The notes: generated by a model not told the origin, from the sequence alone. A DNA stretch of 64,000 nucleotides from Perca fluviatilis (GCF_010015445.1 NC_053134.1:13892080-13956079); one strand, 5' to 3'; positions 31,900 to 45,060 are shown, counted from the first letter of the stretch. Numbers and translations: made by a program.

Positions 31900-34800
31900 G
31901 TCTTCCTGGCAGGAAAACAAACTAAATCTGTGTGATTAGCATTCCATGAGGGCAACCTATTGAACTGATCAAACAAATGTGCCAGCTGCCGGTCTGTTGT
32001 TCAGTGTGAAAGACTATTCGTATACAGCCATTGAGCTGAAACACAATAGTGTTCGCGTGAGTGTATTGTGTCTGCTCGCGTGTGTCCTTTTTACCTGCTG
32101 TAACACAACACGGACACCTGAGAGGACACTATGGGCCCCTTGCCCCAATCAGCGAGGACAGGCTGTCTTAACACCCCACAGGCCGCCCTTTGAATCTTTC
32201 AGCATTTTTGGTAGGTGTTAGTGTGCGTCTAGAAATGTTTATGTGCGTGTGTGGTTGGGGTTGGCATCCCACATCCTGTTTGCCACCAGATTGGATGGGA
32301 TGTCTCTAGGTATCTTATTTTGGAAGTTTGAGCTTTGTTTTTTGTCTAAACATTTTTATATTTTTTTATATTTCTTCTTTCAAAAATGTATTTTTGTTGT
32401 TAAAAAACACAACTATTAAACTTTCAAATGTCCTGTTTTTCAGACCCTTTTGAACTTGTCCCCATGACATCTTATCGAAACAATAGCCGTAACTGCCAAC
32501 AATCTCATCCTAATATTTGATATGGGAATCTGGTGCTCAGGATTGTTTCAGAATGTTGCAGTCAAAACGTGTCATAGTGATGCCTCTAAAACTAACACTC
32601 TAAAACACTATTCAGTTTATATCTGCATTGGAGATCTATAAATGCCAAACTTTCAATGTCTGTAACGTTCAATCGAGTGTCTTTTATTGATTGTTTAATT
32701 CGATTTAGGTAATTAAGACATGGAGGAATTTTAGATGGCATGAGCTTTAGGCGAGTCAGTTTCAGTTGAAAGTTTGTGCTAATACAAGTAATGACAATTA
32801 GATTTTTCAGGAGAGTGGAGAACCGATCCTGCTGAGTTCTAAAGATAGCCAAAGAACTCAGTAAAGTTGGATAATGTAATCTCGCTTTTTTTTAAAGGAG
32901 TTTTACCAGAGAGTGAGTAGACTACTCTGTTGTTTACGCAATACAGAAACAACAGATGCTTCTCTGTAAACGTGCACCTTAAACTATGACTAAACTACTC
33001 GGCACATACTGTACACTCAGCTGTGGAATTTTATTTCACAGTACACACAATAAACAGTGAACAAATACCAGTGAACAATTCTTGAGATTTTGGACCTTTG
33101 AGTCGTCTGAACATCCTCTCTTTGTGCCAATGTTTTTTTTATTTATTGCTTTCATGCATCAATGCCCAGCCTCAGATGGATCTGACATCCAGTTTGACTT
33201 CCTCTTATTGTACTCGTCATCAAAGTTATTCTAGCATTTATGTTATCATAATGCGTTAAACCCTCTGACATTGTAGGGAGATTGCAGTGATTGTCATTGT
33301 TTTTGGGGAATAAACTGACATGAGAGTGGTATCAATCTTTTTTTTATCTAAGTCCAGGCAAGAAAGCGAATAATCATATTTCCCCAAAATGTTGACATAG
33401 TCATTAAAATATCTTAAAGAAATAAGCAATTTTAGTTTTTAACAGATTTCCTCTCTCTAATCCAGGCCTTTGTTCTTTGTCTAGATGTAATGAATTAAAT
33501 CAATAAGGGATAGTTTAGAAGTAGTTTGACACCCTACACAAACAAGCCGACTTCAAAAATCCCTCGGAAAGCAACTAAGATCACACGTTGCATTGGCTTT
33601 TAAAATCTCCCAGCACTGCAGGAGATACCTAGCCCCAGTTTGGCATCCATTCTCCTTACCAATCACACAAGAAAAAACAACTTTGAAGTGGCTTTATAAA
33701 AATGAAGATCTATGATTTAAGCCCTCCAACTGTGAACAGTTTGATGAAAATCAGTTGTTTTGTTGCAATTTTTCATGCCCTCCTTTTGGTCATCATGGGC
33801 AAGAACAGAGAGATCAGTTTGTATTGTGGCAGCCTGAGCACACTGTCTGTTTTTTAGGGTCGGGCATGCGTGTTTGTTTTGTAACACTCTGTTTTTGAAG
33901 GTCTTGGCGTCTTTTCCAAATTGGTCCTGAGAGAGAATTGTGCATGTGCAAGTCACATGTTGAATCTCTCTGCCTCTCCTGTGCAGGGGTTACGCTGTAC
34001 AAGGGTGAGCTCTTCCCTCTTTGGTCCGTTATAAGTTCAGACTCTGCTGTCATTGGTCCACAGAGTTTGAGCTGTATTCTTGTTGGCTGGCAGCTGTTTC
34101 CTGGATCCCAGCCTCTACCAAACTGTCAGCATGTGACTTTGTTTAATTCTAAAGCTCCGTGTTTCACTGGAAGATGGAAGATCTTTCCTTAAATGTCTCT
34201 CCTCCCTCACTTCCTTCTCAAACTTGTTATCCACCAGTTGAATGTAGAGCAAAAACTAATTGGAGCGGAGGATTCCTCACCACACAAAGGCTGGTTAGGT
34301 GTGTGTGCATGGGAATAATTGTCATTAGTCAAACAAAAGTCATTAGCCAAGTCTACGTACAGAATAGTTAATGAGTCTGAGGGGAGCTGGATATATGTTC
34401 TTTAAGTATGTGTGTGTGTGAAACTGAGGGATAGATTGGCCTTCCGGGGCTTTTAAGAAAACCTGCCTCATTTAATCTGGAGCAGGCTGGTGTCTCAAGG
34501 GATTTCCTCGTTCCATTCGTATTCTCGTGTGTGTACATCAGCCAAGACTAGCTGCTTAGCTCATGCTTATGTGAAAAGTGTTGGAAGTCCATGTGCTATT
34601 GTTGTTATTCATGACTTTGTCCTGCAAACACACTCCTTCCTGTAAGATTTTCCAGGGTATTTTTATCCATTGCGGTTTTCGAACTGTAGTTGTTGTGTTG
34701 CTGTTGTGTTTAATGCAACGCTAAATATTTACTGTACTTGTGTCCCAAATCTATATACACCCTATCTTTTTGTAAGTTTAAAAGCAAAGAAAACCAGTCT

Positions 34801-36290
34801 GAATAATTGCCACAATCAGTTTTGTTGCAGACCTAATTATCAGTATTATTTCTCTGCATGTTTGCTCCCTCTAATACAGCAGTAAATGCTAGATTTGAAC
34901 ATGGCCTGGAGTATTAAAGTCGCAACAGCCCTACACGTTTACAAGCCCCAGCAGGTATTGACAATGTAAAGTTAGTAATATTATTTTCGATCTAGGTAGA
35001 TTTCTCCAAACTTCCCCTAAAGCCAAAAACATACTTTCATAAATGCTTCCCTTTTAACAGGTTGAATATGTTACCAAAATAAATTTCCAGATTCTTAAAG
35101 ATCCCCTCAGGCTTTTCCCAGGAAACTTCCTAGAAAAATAGGAACTGTGCTCTGCTGAAAGTATATCAACAACCTTAATGATGATTTCCCAACACATGTG
35201 ACTGTGGTTCTGTGTCAGACCAGCAGCCAGCCAGGCTGCACTGACCCCAGGACTGTTAGTCATACTGTTCACAATGAGGTTATCCAGTGAGCCCTCAGAG
35301 CCAAGGATAGACCTTCACCACACATACACACTTTCACACAGAGCGAAATCTGACTCCTTAACCTCTGTGATGACTTGTTGAAAACTGGACAGCTGATGTT
35401 GAGTCACGTGTGGCAGACATACTGCATTCGTCCAAGTAACGTGTGTCTGCAACGTGTTTTAGGAGTAGCCCACATTCCAAGAACCGTAGCCTACTTCACT
35501 CCTACAGTCTTCTCTGAATATTCTCTCTACGTCGTTATTAGATCTGATTACAGCAAATTCAGCTGAGCAGTTGACAGCCAAACTCTCTGCATCACCTGCT
35601 GCTAAACCTTAAACATTGCGGCTTTCACAGTCTGAATTGAGTTTCGTGCAGCTGAACAGATGTTTCACAGGAGATAATAAGTTTCTTCTTCATTTCTCAG
35701 TCTGGCAGCTGGTCATTTTCAGTACATTTTCAGTACAAATGTCTGCAAACACCCACAGCCTCCAATTTACAGCTCAACCCTGTGTTCCATGTGATACGCA
35801 GGCAGTTGAATGTTATGTGCGCAGCGACCGCACAAACATTCTTGAGATCAAGACTGGAAATCAATCTGTGCAAGTTTTTATTTTAATAAAGAGGTGAGCT
35901 TACCAGACCTCTGTAACCCAAGGTCATCTCTGTTTGAGGTTAGTAACTTAAGGTTATGTACATTAGACGCTACTAGCATATCTTAGCCAAATCTCTGACC
36001 AAATTGTTGGTGGTTGAGTTGTATTGTGGGTAATTTAGGCACCAGGATTAGGACTCGTTTTTGTACAAACGAGTCAGCACTAGTAAAATGTGCCTGTTTG
36101 GAACAGGCCGTTGCTTGAAATGTGGTATTGCTGCTTGTAGAATTCTCCAGAACCAAACTGTACCTCAAAATGACTTAAAGAAGGACCCCAAACCACTTCA
36201 TATGCAACTCCACTGTATAGCCTACTACTGACTTACAGTGTAGGCTAATTATTATTAAATAATTAAAATGTGGAGTAATCAGATGTGTGA

Positions 36291-36301
<11 letters not shown>

Positions 36302-36386
<85 letters not shown>
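36302..36386. repeat. (GA)n followed by A31, purine-only tract
   Basis: About 54 bp of GA repeat runs straight into 31 A residues, 85 bp without a pyrimidine on the plus strand. Confidence 0.95.
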
Positions 36387-36388
<2 letters not shown>

Positions 36389-36595
36389 TTTTGTTCAACT
36401 ACTTTTTCGTCAACGATTTTGCATGTTGCTATCGCCAGAGTCAGCGTTTAATAACGCCGGTCTAGCCCTGCTTCCTGCTTTGGTTCACCACCAATAAGAA
36501 TAAGACAAGGTCATGTGATAACACTATTGTTAAGAGTATTGTGACTCATTTTCACATACACACATTCTCTCTTTCTCACAAACCTGATTTAAAGG

Positions 36596-36710
36596 TCCCA
36601 TGGCATGAAAATTTCACTTAACATTAATATGCGTTCCCCCAGCCTGCCTATGGTCCCCCAGTGGCTAGAAATAGCGATAGGTGTAAACCAAGCCCTGGGT
36701 AAATGATTCC
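36596..36710. repeat. Common teleost interspersed repeat fragment
   Basis: AGGTCCCATGGCATGAAAAT followed by CCTATGGTCCCCCAGTGGCT and GCGATAGGTGTAAACC is a sequence that recurs in fish genomes. Class not assigned. Confidence 0.45.
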
Positions 36711-37220
36711 CACCCACCTCTCTCTCCCTATCTGTGTTGCCTTCTTTTGCGTACTGTATGTCTTAACTAAAGCAGAGTGTGTATGACACACTGTCCTCTA
36801 TTCCAATCTGCCCTGAAAGCATTTACTGTTACAGTACAGTAGCTGTCGTCCTATGTACCTGTATGTTTTGTGTGAAATAGCAGTGGGTATGTTGTGTGTA
36901 TCACCGTGCTTCAACATAATCTGTGCAGGTGTGATTGTGTGTGTATATTATTTAGTGATGGCATCTTGAGTACACCTAGAAGACACCCTGTTGTCCCCCT
37001 ACAGACATCACATGCACAGAGGTATTCACACCCTTCATGAATAACCTCACAGTCCACAGCGAGACTGGCAGCATCTGGATTTAAGCTTACACCTGCATTA
37101 CATGCATGCATGGGCACACATGAGAGGCTATTACTGACACACACAAAGACTGCAGAGCACACGTGACTACTTGGCAGTCACCCAAATACCCTCTGTTCAC
37201 ATAGTACACTAAATCAGTGA

Positions 37221-37224
<4 letters not shown>

Positions 37225-37312
<88 letters not shown>
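37225..37312. repeat. (CA)n microsatellite
   Basis: Uninterrupted CA array of about 44 units. Confidence 0.97.
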
Positions 37313-37315
<3 letters not shown>

Positions 37316-37586
37316 GATGGCACCTTTATCTCAGCTTTGAAACCGTGGATTTATGAGAATGTGGTTTTACAGTTGCTCGCCTTCAGGTCTGATTGAAACT
37401 GGATGCGTGTATGTGTGTGTGTGTCCCTTTCTTACTATACACAGCTGCAGACTGAGATTTATCCTCATGCAAGAGTAAGCGCAGACAATACACTGGCACA
37501 CAGGCAGATGTCAGACTAACAAAGTCTGACCAGTCTGCAGACTTTGTGTGAGACATGCAAATGTCCACATATGAGACATCATGGTC

Positions 37587-37675
<89 letters not shown>
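37587..37675. repeat. (CA)n microsatellite
   Basis: Uninterrupted CA array of about 44 units, 275 bp from the previous one. Confidence 0.97.
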
Positions 37676-38319
37676 GCAGGGACCATGCAGTTGGAGTGTG
37701 TTTTGCTGCTGGGTTTTGAAAAATGGGTTAGTCATGCATTATATATACAACAGGACTTCTCTTTCTGCTCTCGTTGTCTTGTCTATCTCTGTCTCACTGC
37801 TTTTATTTTCTTCTTTTTTTTCTTGTCTATCCCCCAGTTTTTTGCACCTGAATCTACACACATCACTGTTTTTAGTGTATCAGTGTGTGACACACTCAGC
37901 TCGGTGTATGATCGTTTGTTTGTGTCAGTTATGATGAATGACTGTGTATTTATCACAAAAGCACTAGCCATATTAATTCTGTCCCCGGCTCCCCAGCTGT
38001 GACAACTGTTCTGTTAGATTGAATTGTCATTGTCTGTCTAATATTCCGTTTATACAGGGAAGATTGGTGAGACTGTGTCGACATCTGTTCCTCAAAAATT
38101 ATCAATTCTTTCTTAAAATATACTGTGTGTTTTAACTTTTGCTTGTTATAATTCTAATAACCTGATCTGGTTGCATACAGTTGGAGAAGAAACCCAAATA
38201 CACACTAATCAGTGTTCACATTCATATTAACTCTTGACTAAGACAGCGCTTCTCAACCTAGGAGTCTGAACCACCCTAAAGGACTGCGTCATGAGATGAT
38301 TCATTTAATAGAAAATAAT

Positions 38320-38581
38320 TAGGGCTGTGCTCGATTTAAAGAAATTCTTAGTCGACTAACACTCATTCAATTAATCGACAGATCTGTAAATCTGAGTTTC
38401 TCCGCAAAAGCACCACTTTAATTCTTGTGTTTACCAGAGATGTGCTCGTACGTTTCTTGGAAATAAGTCATTAAAGCATGAAAAAAAGCATAAAACATGA
38501 CTAATCGACTAAAGAAATCTAAGTTGACTAAGACCAAAACGACCGATTAGTCGACTAATTGACTAAGAGGGAGCAGCCCTA
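38320..38581. mobile_element. hAT-type MITE, 262 bp
   Basis: Begins TAGGGCTGTGCTCGA and ends GAGCAGCCCTA, with internal copies of TAGTCGACTAA-like sequence. It is flanked by the exact 8-bp duplication AAAATAAT (38312-38319 and 38582-38589), diagnostic of hAT-size target duplications. No coding capacity. Confidence 0.88.
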
Positions 38582-39170
38582 AAAATAATCTTTTCTTTTC
38601 TGTAATCATTTGTATTTTCTTGTGAAATACTAGTTAGTTGTACCCCTTTAGTCTTATAAATGTGTTTTCAAATTACACAATCTGAAAGAGGAAAGTCACC
38701 CATTGGTTAGTCTGGATACCAGATGTACAGTGATGGGATAAAGTATGACATGCACCTGATGTCCCTCCCCTTCCGCTATCTGCGCTATCTATTTTGCAAG
38801 GGCACTGTCACTGCATCCGGGGCTTCCAGCTGCCCAGGACGGTTGTAATTGGTTTAAAGAAATACAAATAAGCCAGAGCTTTTTTTCCCTCTATCCCAGA
38901 ATAGATAAGTGGTGTAGCCAGGCCATACTCCAACTCTGACACAGTGCTGTGTAGATAGGTCTGGCAATGAAAAAACTATCACAGGAGGTTACACCGGATG
39001 GATTTTTGCAGTTCCCAGAACATAACGTTCCTATAACCCTTTTTTTCTCGTGTTCCGACTGGACCAATTTGGGGATTATTGAGTTTCTCTGACCACAGTT
39101 CCTGTAACGCTTTCAGTTCCTACTTCAGGGCAGGGTCTTTTCCCTTTTCCACATAGGAACCCTTAGTGAC

Positions 39171-40032
39171 CAGTGTTGGGCAAGTTACTTCCAAAATGTA
39201 ATACATTATCGACTACTAGTTACTGTCATTTGAGAGTAATTAGTTATATTACAATATTACTGTCTCTGAATTGTAATGCTTTACACTACTTTTGCATTAC
39301 TTTTGAGTTACTTTCACCAAAATAACAGCGGAAATTTGACTTGGCAGATAGGTTGCGAATTTCACCACTGGATCAATAAAGTCTCATTTTTATCCACAGT
39401 AATACATCCTTGATTATTTATAATATTTTGTGTAATTAATATGAATATGCAAATTAACTAAAGCTATACAAATAGAGAAGTAAAACGTACAATAGGAAAG
39501 TAGGATAAAATGAAAATACTCAATTAAAAGTATACCTTACAGTTGTACTGAAGTATGGCATAGTTACTTTCCACGGCTGATAAAATGCAATGATATTTAC
39601 GTGTACATTAATTCCCGACATGTTTCTATCTGTCAGCAGCTCGGACACACTGCTGTCCGCGCTGACGTACCGTCACCTGTTGGGACACAGATGTTGTCCG
39701 TACCGTCTCTGGTTCTGGCTCTGACCGCGGCAACAGTGACGGGACAGCTCGCTTCAACGCAGCGTAATAACTCCTGAAAATAATGTCCATCTCGCAAATG
39801 TATCTTTCTCTGCAGTCATCTCAACCATCAAATTTATTTATTTTTTTTCCTGTGAAGAAATGTTTGGTGTTGGTGAATTCTTAAAAAAACATTGTAACTC
39901 GCGTTACTGAGATTGTAACGGGCATAATATTACAGAAATGTAATTAGTAATGCGTTATATTACTGTGTTACAGCAAAAAGGAATATATTACTGTAATTGC
40001 GTTACTTTTGTAACGCGTTACTCCCAACACTG
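39171..40032. mobile_element. Non-autonomous hAT element, 862 bp
   Basis: Terminal inverted repeats CAGTGTTGGGCAAGTTACT and GAGT-type end CCCAACACTG are flanked by the exact 8-bp duplication TTAGTGAC (39163-39170 and 40033-40040). The interior is AT-rich near the ends with a GC-rich centre, and no transposase frame was found. Confidence 0.92.
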
Positions 40033-40951
40033 TTAGTGACCTAGCAACGTCTGAAACACAAACAGTACATATTCTTCACTGTCTGTTGCAATTCGTCTAC
40101 ATATGCTAGTTCATAAGACAAACATCATGCATTCAACCAGCAAATTGTTAATGCTAGTTAAATTTACCCACCGTTTTGTTTGCCTGTTGCGCTCTACTCT
40201 TCTATCTTCTTCCATCATATTAATTGGGACCATATTATGCTGGAGCCTTCGTCTTCTGCGTTTCTCGGTTAAGTACTCCAGCCTAGTCTTTAAACGCTGC
40301 CGTTCAAGCTCCGTTTACTCTTTATTGTAGCGCTAAAGTGAAGTGACGACGCTATAAAGACCATTAACAGTTCTTATGGCCACTTGGCCAGTGCAAATGC
40401 AAATGACAAAACCGGTTTTGGGGGAGAATAGTTTGTAGAACTGTTTAGAAGTGGACTGTTCCTATAACTACGTTCCTGTAACTACTTGGTCGGAAAGAGG
40501 CTATTGATCTGTTTTAAGAGGGCAAGAGTCCTTGAGGTGACGGTATGAATAACATATTTGCAGCCCAAGACAACATTACTGATTATATTCCACAGTTTGT
40601 TTGCTTATGATCACAATGACCAATTCGTGTTCATTGTCGAACACCACTGGTCAGCAGCAGGTAATGCAGTGTTGAACCTAAAGGAACTTCTCTCACACAT
40701 TTCTGAAGTGGATATCATGTGCTTGTAGCAGGTTCAGATTAAAAGGGTGAACTCGCTCTTCCAGTCACACTTCATTTCATTCGTCTAATAAAGCTGAAAT
40801 GACCCAAGGAATTAAAAATCAGTGTTTTAAGTTTGAAAGAAATCCTTTTTGCTCTTTGTTCCAACAAGAGAAAATGTCCTAGGTGTCATAAAACAACCAG
40901 TCCTCTAAAGTCACTCTGTCCTAACAATGTGTCTGTTTCTTTTCTTGTCAG

Positions 40952-41125
40952 AGGGTCCCAGAGTGCGATGAGGAGAGAAGAAAAAATGAAGAGAAGGACG
41001 AAGTAAGAGAAGGAAAGGAGAAAGAAGAAGAGGATGAGAGGAGCAGTGATGAAGGTTTCATGGGAATGACTCCGCTGCTGCAGGCTCACCATGCCATGGA
41101 GAGAATGGAGGAGTTTGTACACAAG
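40952..41125 (+). CDS. adipor2: ADIPOR2 coding exon 3
   Basis: Encodes residues 78-135: an acidic/basic stretch (ERRKNEEKDEVREGKEKEEE) leading into the conserved DEGFMGMTPLLQAHHAMERM segment found just before the membrane domain in ADIPOR proteins. TTGTCAG acceptor, AAG|GTAATG donor, phase 0 at both ends. Confidence 0.95.
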
Positions 41126-41794
41126 GTAATGAACACACACACGTATGCATGTGTATCAGGTCACATTTAAATGGTAGAAAAGACACATTTGCCCTGCATT
41201 CTGACCCTTAACTTATCTATACATACGTTTTGGAGCACCACACCTTTAAATCCACCGCCCACTAAATTTGCTAATCTTCCTAAGAGTGATGTTTGTTTTA
41301 CCGAGGCGGTTTTATAACAACACTCAATAAACCACATAGTAAAAGACACCAATAAAAACATAAAAACAAAATGAAAACAGAGTGTCCTGAGCAAACTTCA
41401 TATGCTGGGGATTATCATTTAAATTTTTTTAAGTTCTGCTTTATCTCTTATACAAAACATGTTTCATGAGTCTGGACACGAACCAAACTGGAAAATGTCC
41501 AAAATACATGGCAGTCACTTGCAGAATTCAACCAGTTTACTACTGATAAGAGTTTTCAGTGTAGTATGGAAGTGCAAAGTTAATTAAAAAAACTGCACAT
41601 TATTGGTTTCTTCTTCTGCCATTTACTTTGCCTGAAACTCTTTATGGCCAGTTTATGTCTTGTAGGGGGGTTTTCTTTACCAACTATGTGTCATTATTTT
41701 TAAAATAAAAATGTATCTGACATCAAGAGTTATGAGTGTCTGTTTGTAAGATGACACTGCTGGAATGTTGACTTCTGATGGACCAGCTTGGAAT

Positions 41795-41795
<1 letters not shown>

Positions 41796-41872
<77 letters not shown>

Positions 41873-41956
41873 AACACACACAACAAACACAACAAACAAA
41901 CAAACACACAAACAAACAAACACACAAACAAACACACACAAACACACAAACACACA
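41796..41956. repeat. (CA)n grading into CAAA-rich repeat
   Basis: A CA array to about 41868, then CAAACA/CAAA variants. It lies in adipor2 intron 3, about 135 bp before exon 4. Confidence 0.95.
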
Positions 41957-42092
41957 TTCAGTAAACAACCAGCTGCTTCTCATAAAGGACACGATAAGAG
42001 TCATTTTTTAATTTTTCCATTCTTACCAGCCATAAGGTTGTTTTTTTTTTTTTTAAACCTTAATAGGATTTTTCTATCTATGAACCAATCAG

Positions 42093-42264
42093 GTGTGGGA
42101 GGGCCGGTGGCGCGTCATACCTCACGACGTGCTCCCCGATTGGCTGAAGGACAATGACTTTCTGCTCCATGGGCACAGGCCACCCATGCCTTCGTTCCGC
42201 GCCTGCTTCAAGAGCATCTTCAGAATCCATACAGAAACGGGAAACATCTGGACACATCTGCTAG
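42093..42264 (+). CDS. adipor2: ADIPOR2 coding exon 4
   Basis: Encodes VWEGRWRVIPHDVLPDWLKD, FLLHGHRPPMPSF and FKSIFRIHTETGNIWTHLLG: the cytosolic helix and the first membrane helix of the receptor, nearly identical to mammalian ADIPOR2. The donor splits the glycine codon (phase 1) and matches the next exon. Confidence 0.97.
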
Positions 42265-42764
42265 GTAGTGCACACACTCACCGACGCTCTTACAACACAG
42301 ATCTTAACAACCAGCAAAGCACTTCCATCTTAATTTAAAGTTGTCTCTTCAAGTGGAGTGACGAGGCAACTATAACCTGACTTCCCAAAAATGTGAAGGA
42401 AGGAAGAGTTAAGAGTACTTCTAGTGTTTGTTGTTTCTCTTTGTTCACTCGTTTTTGTGAGTGCCTTTAGAATTAGTTGGATTTGTGTTTTGGCAACTTT
42501 GGTTTGAAGCTGTTTGTAATTGATACACTTTGCTTAATCCAAGGCATGTTTCTTCTGATATAGAAACACGTGTGTGGGTTTCTGCTCCGACCTAGTGTTT
42601 ATAACAGAGATACTGCACCTATATGCCTTTGTGATTTGAGTAAGGTTGTGTGAATAGTATTGATGCTTTTTATCTTGTTTTGGTCTGTTTGGTTCTTTTC
42701 TTAAATTATATTAAAGTCTCACTCTGTCTTCTTGTCTCTCTTTGTCTTTTTTCTCTCTCTGCAG

Positions 42765-42951
42765 GCTGTTTGTTTTTCCTCTGTTTGGGTCTGATGTTCA
42801 TGTTCAGGCCCAACATGTCGTTCGTGGCTCCAGTCCAGGAGAAGGTGGTGATCGGGATGTTTTTCCTGGGAGCTGTCCTCTGCCTCTCCTTTTCCTGGCT
42901 CTTCCACACAGTCTACTGCCACTCTGAGGGCGTCTCCAGAGTCTTCTCCAA
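42765..42951 (+). CDS. adipor2: ADIPOR2 coding exon 5
   Basis: Encodes two membrane helices. SWLFHTVYCHSEG contains His240 of the proposed numbering, equivalent to zinc ligand His202 of human ADIPOR2. Acceptor CTCTGCAG; donor splits the Lys codon (AA|G), phase 2. Confidence 0.97.
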
Positions 42952-43087
42952 GTAAGATGCTCATCCTGTAAACTCACAGATTTCGCTATCTAAGATTCTA
43001 CAAAATAAAAATGGCCTTTAAACTGAAAGAGTAAAGCCAATGGGCAAACAGTGTTTGTAATCATCCACTCTGTGTCCCTGTTTCTAG

Positions 43088-43275
43088 GTTGGACTACAGT
43101 GGGATCGCTTTCCTGATCATGGGCTCGTTTGTCCCCTGGTTATACTACTCCTTCTACTGCTCCCCTCAGCCCCGCTTCATCTACCTGATAGTGGTGTGCA
43201 TACTGGGATTGGCCGCCATCACCGTTTCCCAGTGTGACTTCTTCGCCACACCGCAGTACAGAGGAGTCAGAGCAG
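43088..43275 (+). CDS. adipor2: ADIPOR2 coding exon 6
   Basis: Encodes LDYSGIAFLIMGSFVPWLYY and following helices. Asp257 (human Asp219) positions the zinc-bound water in the proposed ceramidase site. VSQCDFFATPQYRGVRAG is conserved, with Cys where human ADIPOR2 has Trp. Donor GCAG|GTAGAG, phase 1. Confidence 0.97.
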
Positions 43276-43524
43276 GTAGAGTGAGATAGTGACATGATAC
43301 ACATGTTTACTTTTTATTGGATCAATTGACCATGTGTAATGACAATGGGGTCACTCACTAGCTGGTGAACACAGTGGAGCATTTAGAGAGTGGCCAGATG
43401 ACTCAGAGTAGATGAAAATATTGCTCTGTGTCTGCTGGATGTGTAAATAGGCAACTGTTTGCTAACATGTTTGCTGATATTCATTTTATAATGTGAATAT
43501 AAGTCACCTCAAGTGATCCAAAAC

Positions 43525-44500
43525 AATTCTTTTTTTAAATCAATTTTTTATTGTGTTTTCTATATTTAGAACATACAATACAATTGAACAAGAACAAAAA
43601 CCCTCTCCCACCCCCCACCCTCTGTGGTCTCGAGGAAAACAAAAACAAACAAATAAACAACAAAAACAGAAATCCCACCTTGCCTAGTCCCTCTCCTCTA
43701 CTTCTTGTGATGCTGAGGTCATTAGGACTGATACTTGTTCTGCTGTGTTTTTCCATAGGTCTATAGTAGATGACTTGGTTTTGTTAATCCTTGCTGTAGA
43801 GAGCTCAAGCATAACCATGTCCAGAACATACGCCAACCACTGTTTTATACAAAGCGAGTGGGGGGGAGAGCCAGTGCTGAGCTATCATTTTCTTGGTTGC
43901 GGTTGAGCCGGCTGGCCAAACTTTCCTCTGTCTCCCAAGCAGGTGTAATTTAGAGTCGTCATTAAGTAACAAAACAATCGGGTCAGTAGGAAGTCAACAT
44001 CCTATCACATCAGATATTATTGATGTTGTTTTATTCCAGAACTCATGTACCTGTTTACACTCCCAGACCATGTGCAGGAAAGTTCCAGTTTTTTCAGGTT
44101 GACAGGATGTGCAATAGAGAGTGGGAATGACTTTAGAGATGTATCTCTTCTCAGCGGTCCAATATGTCCTATGGCATAAGTGGATCTGCTGGTGATTTGG
44201 GTTCTTGGAACAGTTAATTGCATTCCCCTCAGGGCTTAGCTCTCGCTCCCATTTCCTTGCTATTGGGAGTTCTCCTATAGATACTTCAACAGTTTAGCAT
44301 AGATCTTGGACGCTAATCCTCTCAAAGGAAAATCAACAAACCATTTAGTGACTGGGTGCGCCTCAAGACTGTTTCCCCATGGTACTCCATAACATTTTAG
44401 GGCTGATCTTAAGCGCAGATACAAGAAGAAAGATGTCCTGGGGACCTCAAAACTAGCTCTTAGGTCTTCAAAACTCAACATCCCAAAACACATTTTTAAT
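43525..44500 (-). mobile_element. L1-type LINE, 3' fragment
   Basis: The minus strand reads FEVPRTSFFLYLRLRSALK, KWFVDFPLRGLASKIYAKLL and IPTLYCTSC...HMVWECKQVHEFW across 44493-44020. This matches the C-terminal region of fish L1/Tx1-like proteins, with their final Cys-rich WxC motif. A stop lies between pieces. The left end (43525-43600) is AT-rich 3'UTR-like sequence. It sits in adipor2 intron 6, antisense, ending about 45 bp before exon 7. Confidence 0.7.
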
Positions 44501-44547
44501 GCAGGTTCAAGTATTCACAGTCTCTCTCCTTCAATGTCTGCGTTTAG

Positions 44548-44741
44548 GAGTGTTTGTGGGTCTGGGTCTGAGCGGCGTGGTTCCTACCCTGCACTTTGTC
44601 ATCAGCGAGGGTCTGATTAAAGCGACCACAATGGGTCAGATGGGTTGGCTGCTGCTCATGGCGACGCTCTACATCACTGGAGCCTGTCTGTACGCCGCTC
44701 GCATCCCTGAGAGGTTCTTCCCTGGCAAGTGTGACATCTGG
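44548..44741 (+). CDS. adipor2: ADIPOR2 coding exon 7
   Basis: Encodes VFVGLGLSGVVPTLHFVISE, MGWLLLMATLYITGACLYAA and RIPERFFPGKCDIW, membrane helices near the C-terminus. Donor TGG|GTAAGT, phase 0. The nearby LINE leaves a usable but short branch-point region. Confidence 0.97.
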
Positions 44742-44931
44742 GTAAGTAACTAACAAAAACACACACGGCACAAAATATTAGGGATGCATTCTCAAAGTTG
44801 AAGCCATTTCCCCCTCATGTTAAAGCTAAAGCAATCCCAAGCTAGGAGCACTTTTATCAGCACATTTTGCTCTCTTGTTTCTCTCTAACACACATTTAAT
44901 TTACTCTTTTTTTTCCTCTCTGTCTGCCTAG

Positions 44932-45060
44932 TTCCACTCCCACCAGCTGTTCCACATCTTGGTGGTCGCAGGAGCCTGCGTTCATTTCCACGGTGTCTCC
45001 AATCTGCAGGAGTTTCGCCTCAAGGCAGGAGGGGGCTGCACCGCGGACGGCACCCTCTAA
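44932..45060 (+). CDS. adipor2: ADIPOR2 last coding exon with stop
   Basis: Encodes the last 42 residues. FHSHQLFHILVVAGACVHFH contains His386 and His390, equivalent to human zinc ligands His348 and His352, so the catalytic metal site is intact. The C-terminus LKAGGGCTADGTL differs from the mammalian end. TAA stop at 45058-45060. Overall identity favours ADIPOR2 over ADIPOR1, in keeping with the wnt5b neighbour. Confidence 0.97.
   Translation, partial: FHSHQLFHILVVAGACVHFHGVSNLQEFRLKAGGGCTADGTL

Larger units (their letters stand above)
30680..40951 (+). other. adipor2: adipor2 intron 2, remainder
   Basis: No exon was recognised. Apart from the listed repeats, the stretches 30700-31800, 31900-36250, 37700-38300 and 40050-40950 hold no coding signal. 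AT content is high and open frames are short. Confidence 0.6.

Noticed and set aside
37544..38002. 152-codon open frame through a CA array
   Set aside because: Driven by the dinucleotide repeat; no conserved domain either side.
39010..40500. A larger TIR transposon enclosing the hAT element
   Set aside because: The matching words at both ends are direct, not inverted, copies, so the ends of a DNA transposon could not be defined.
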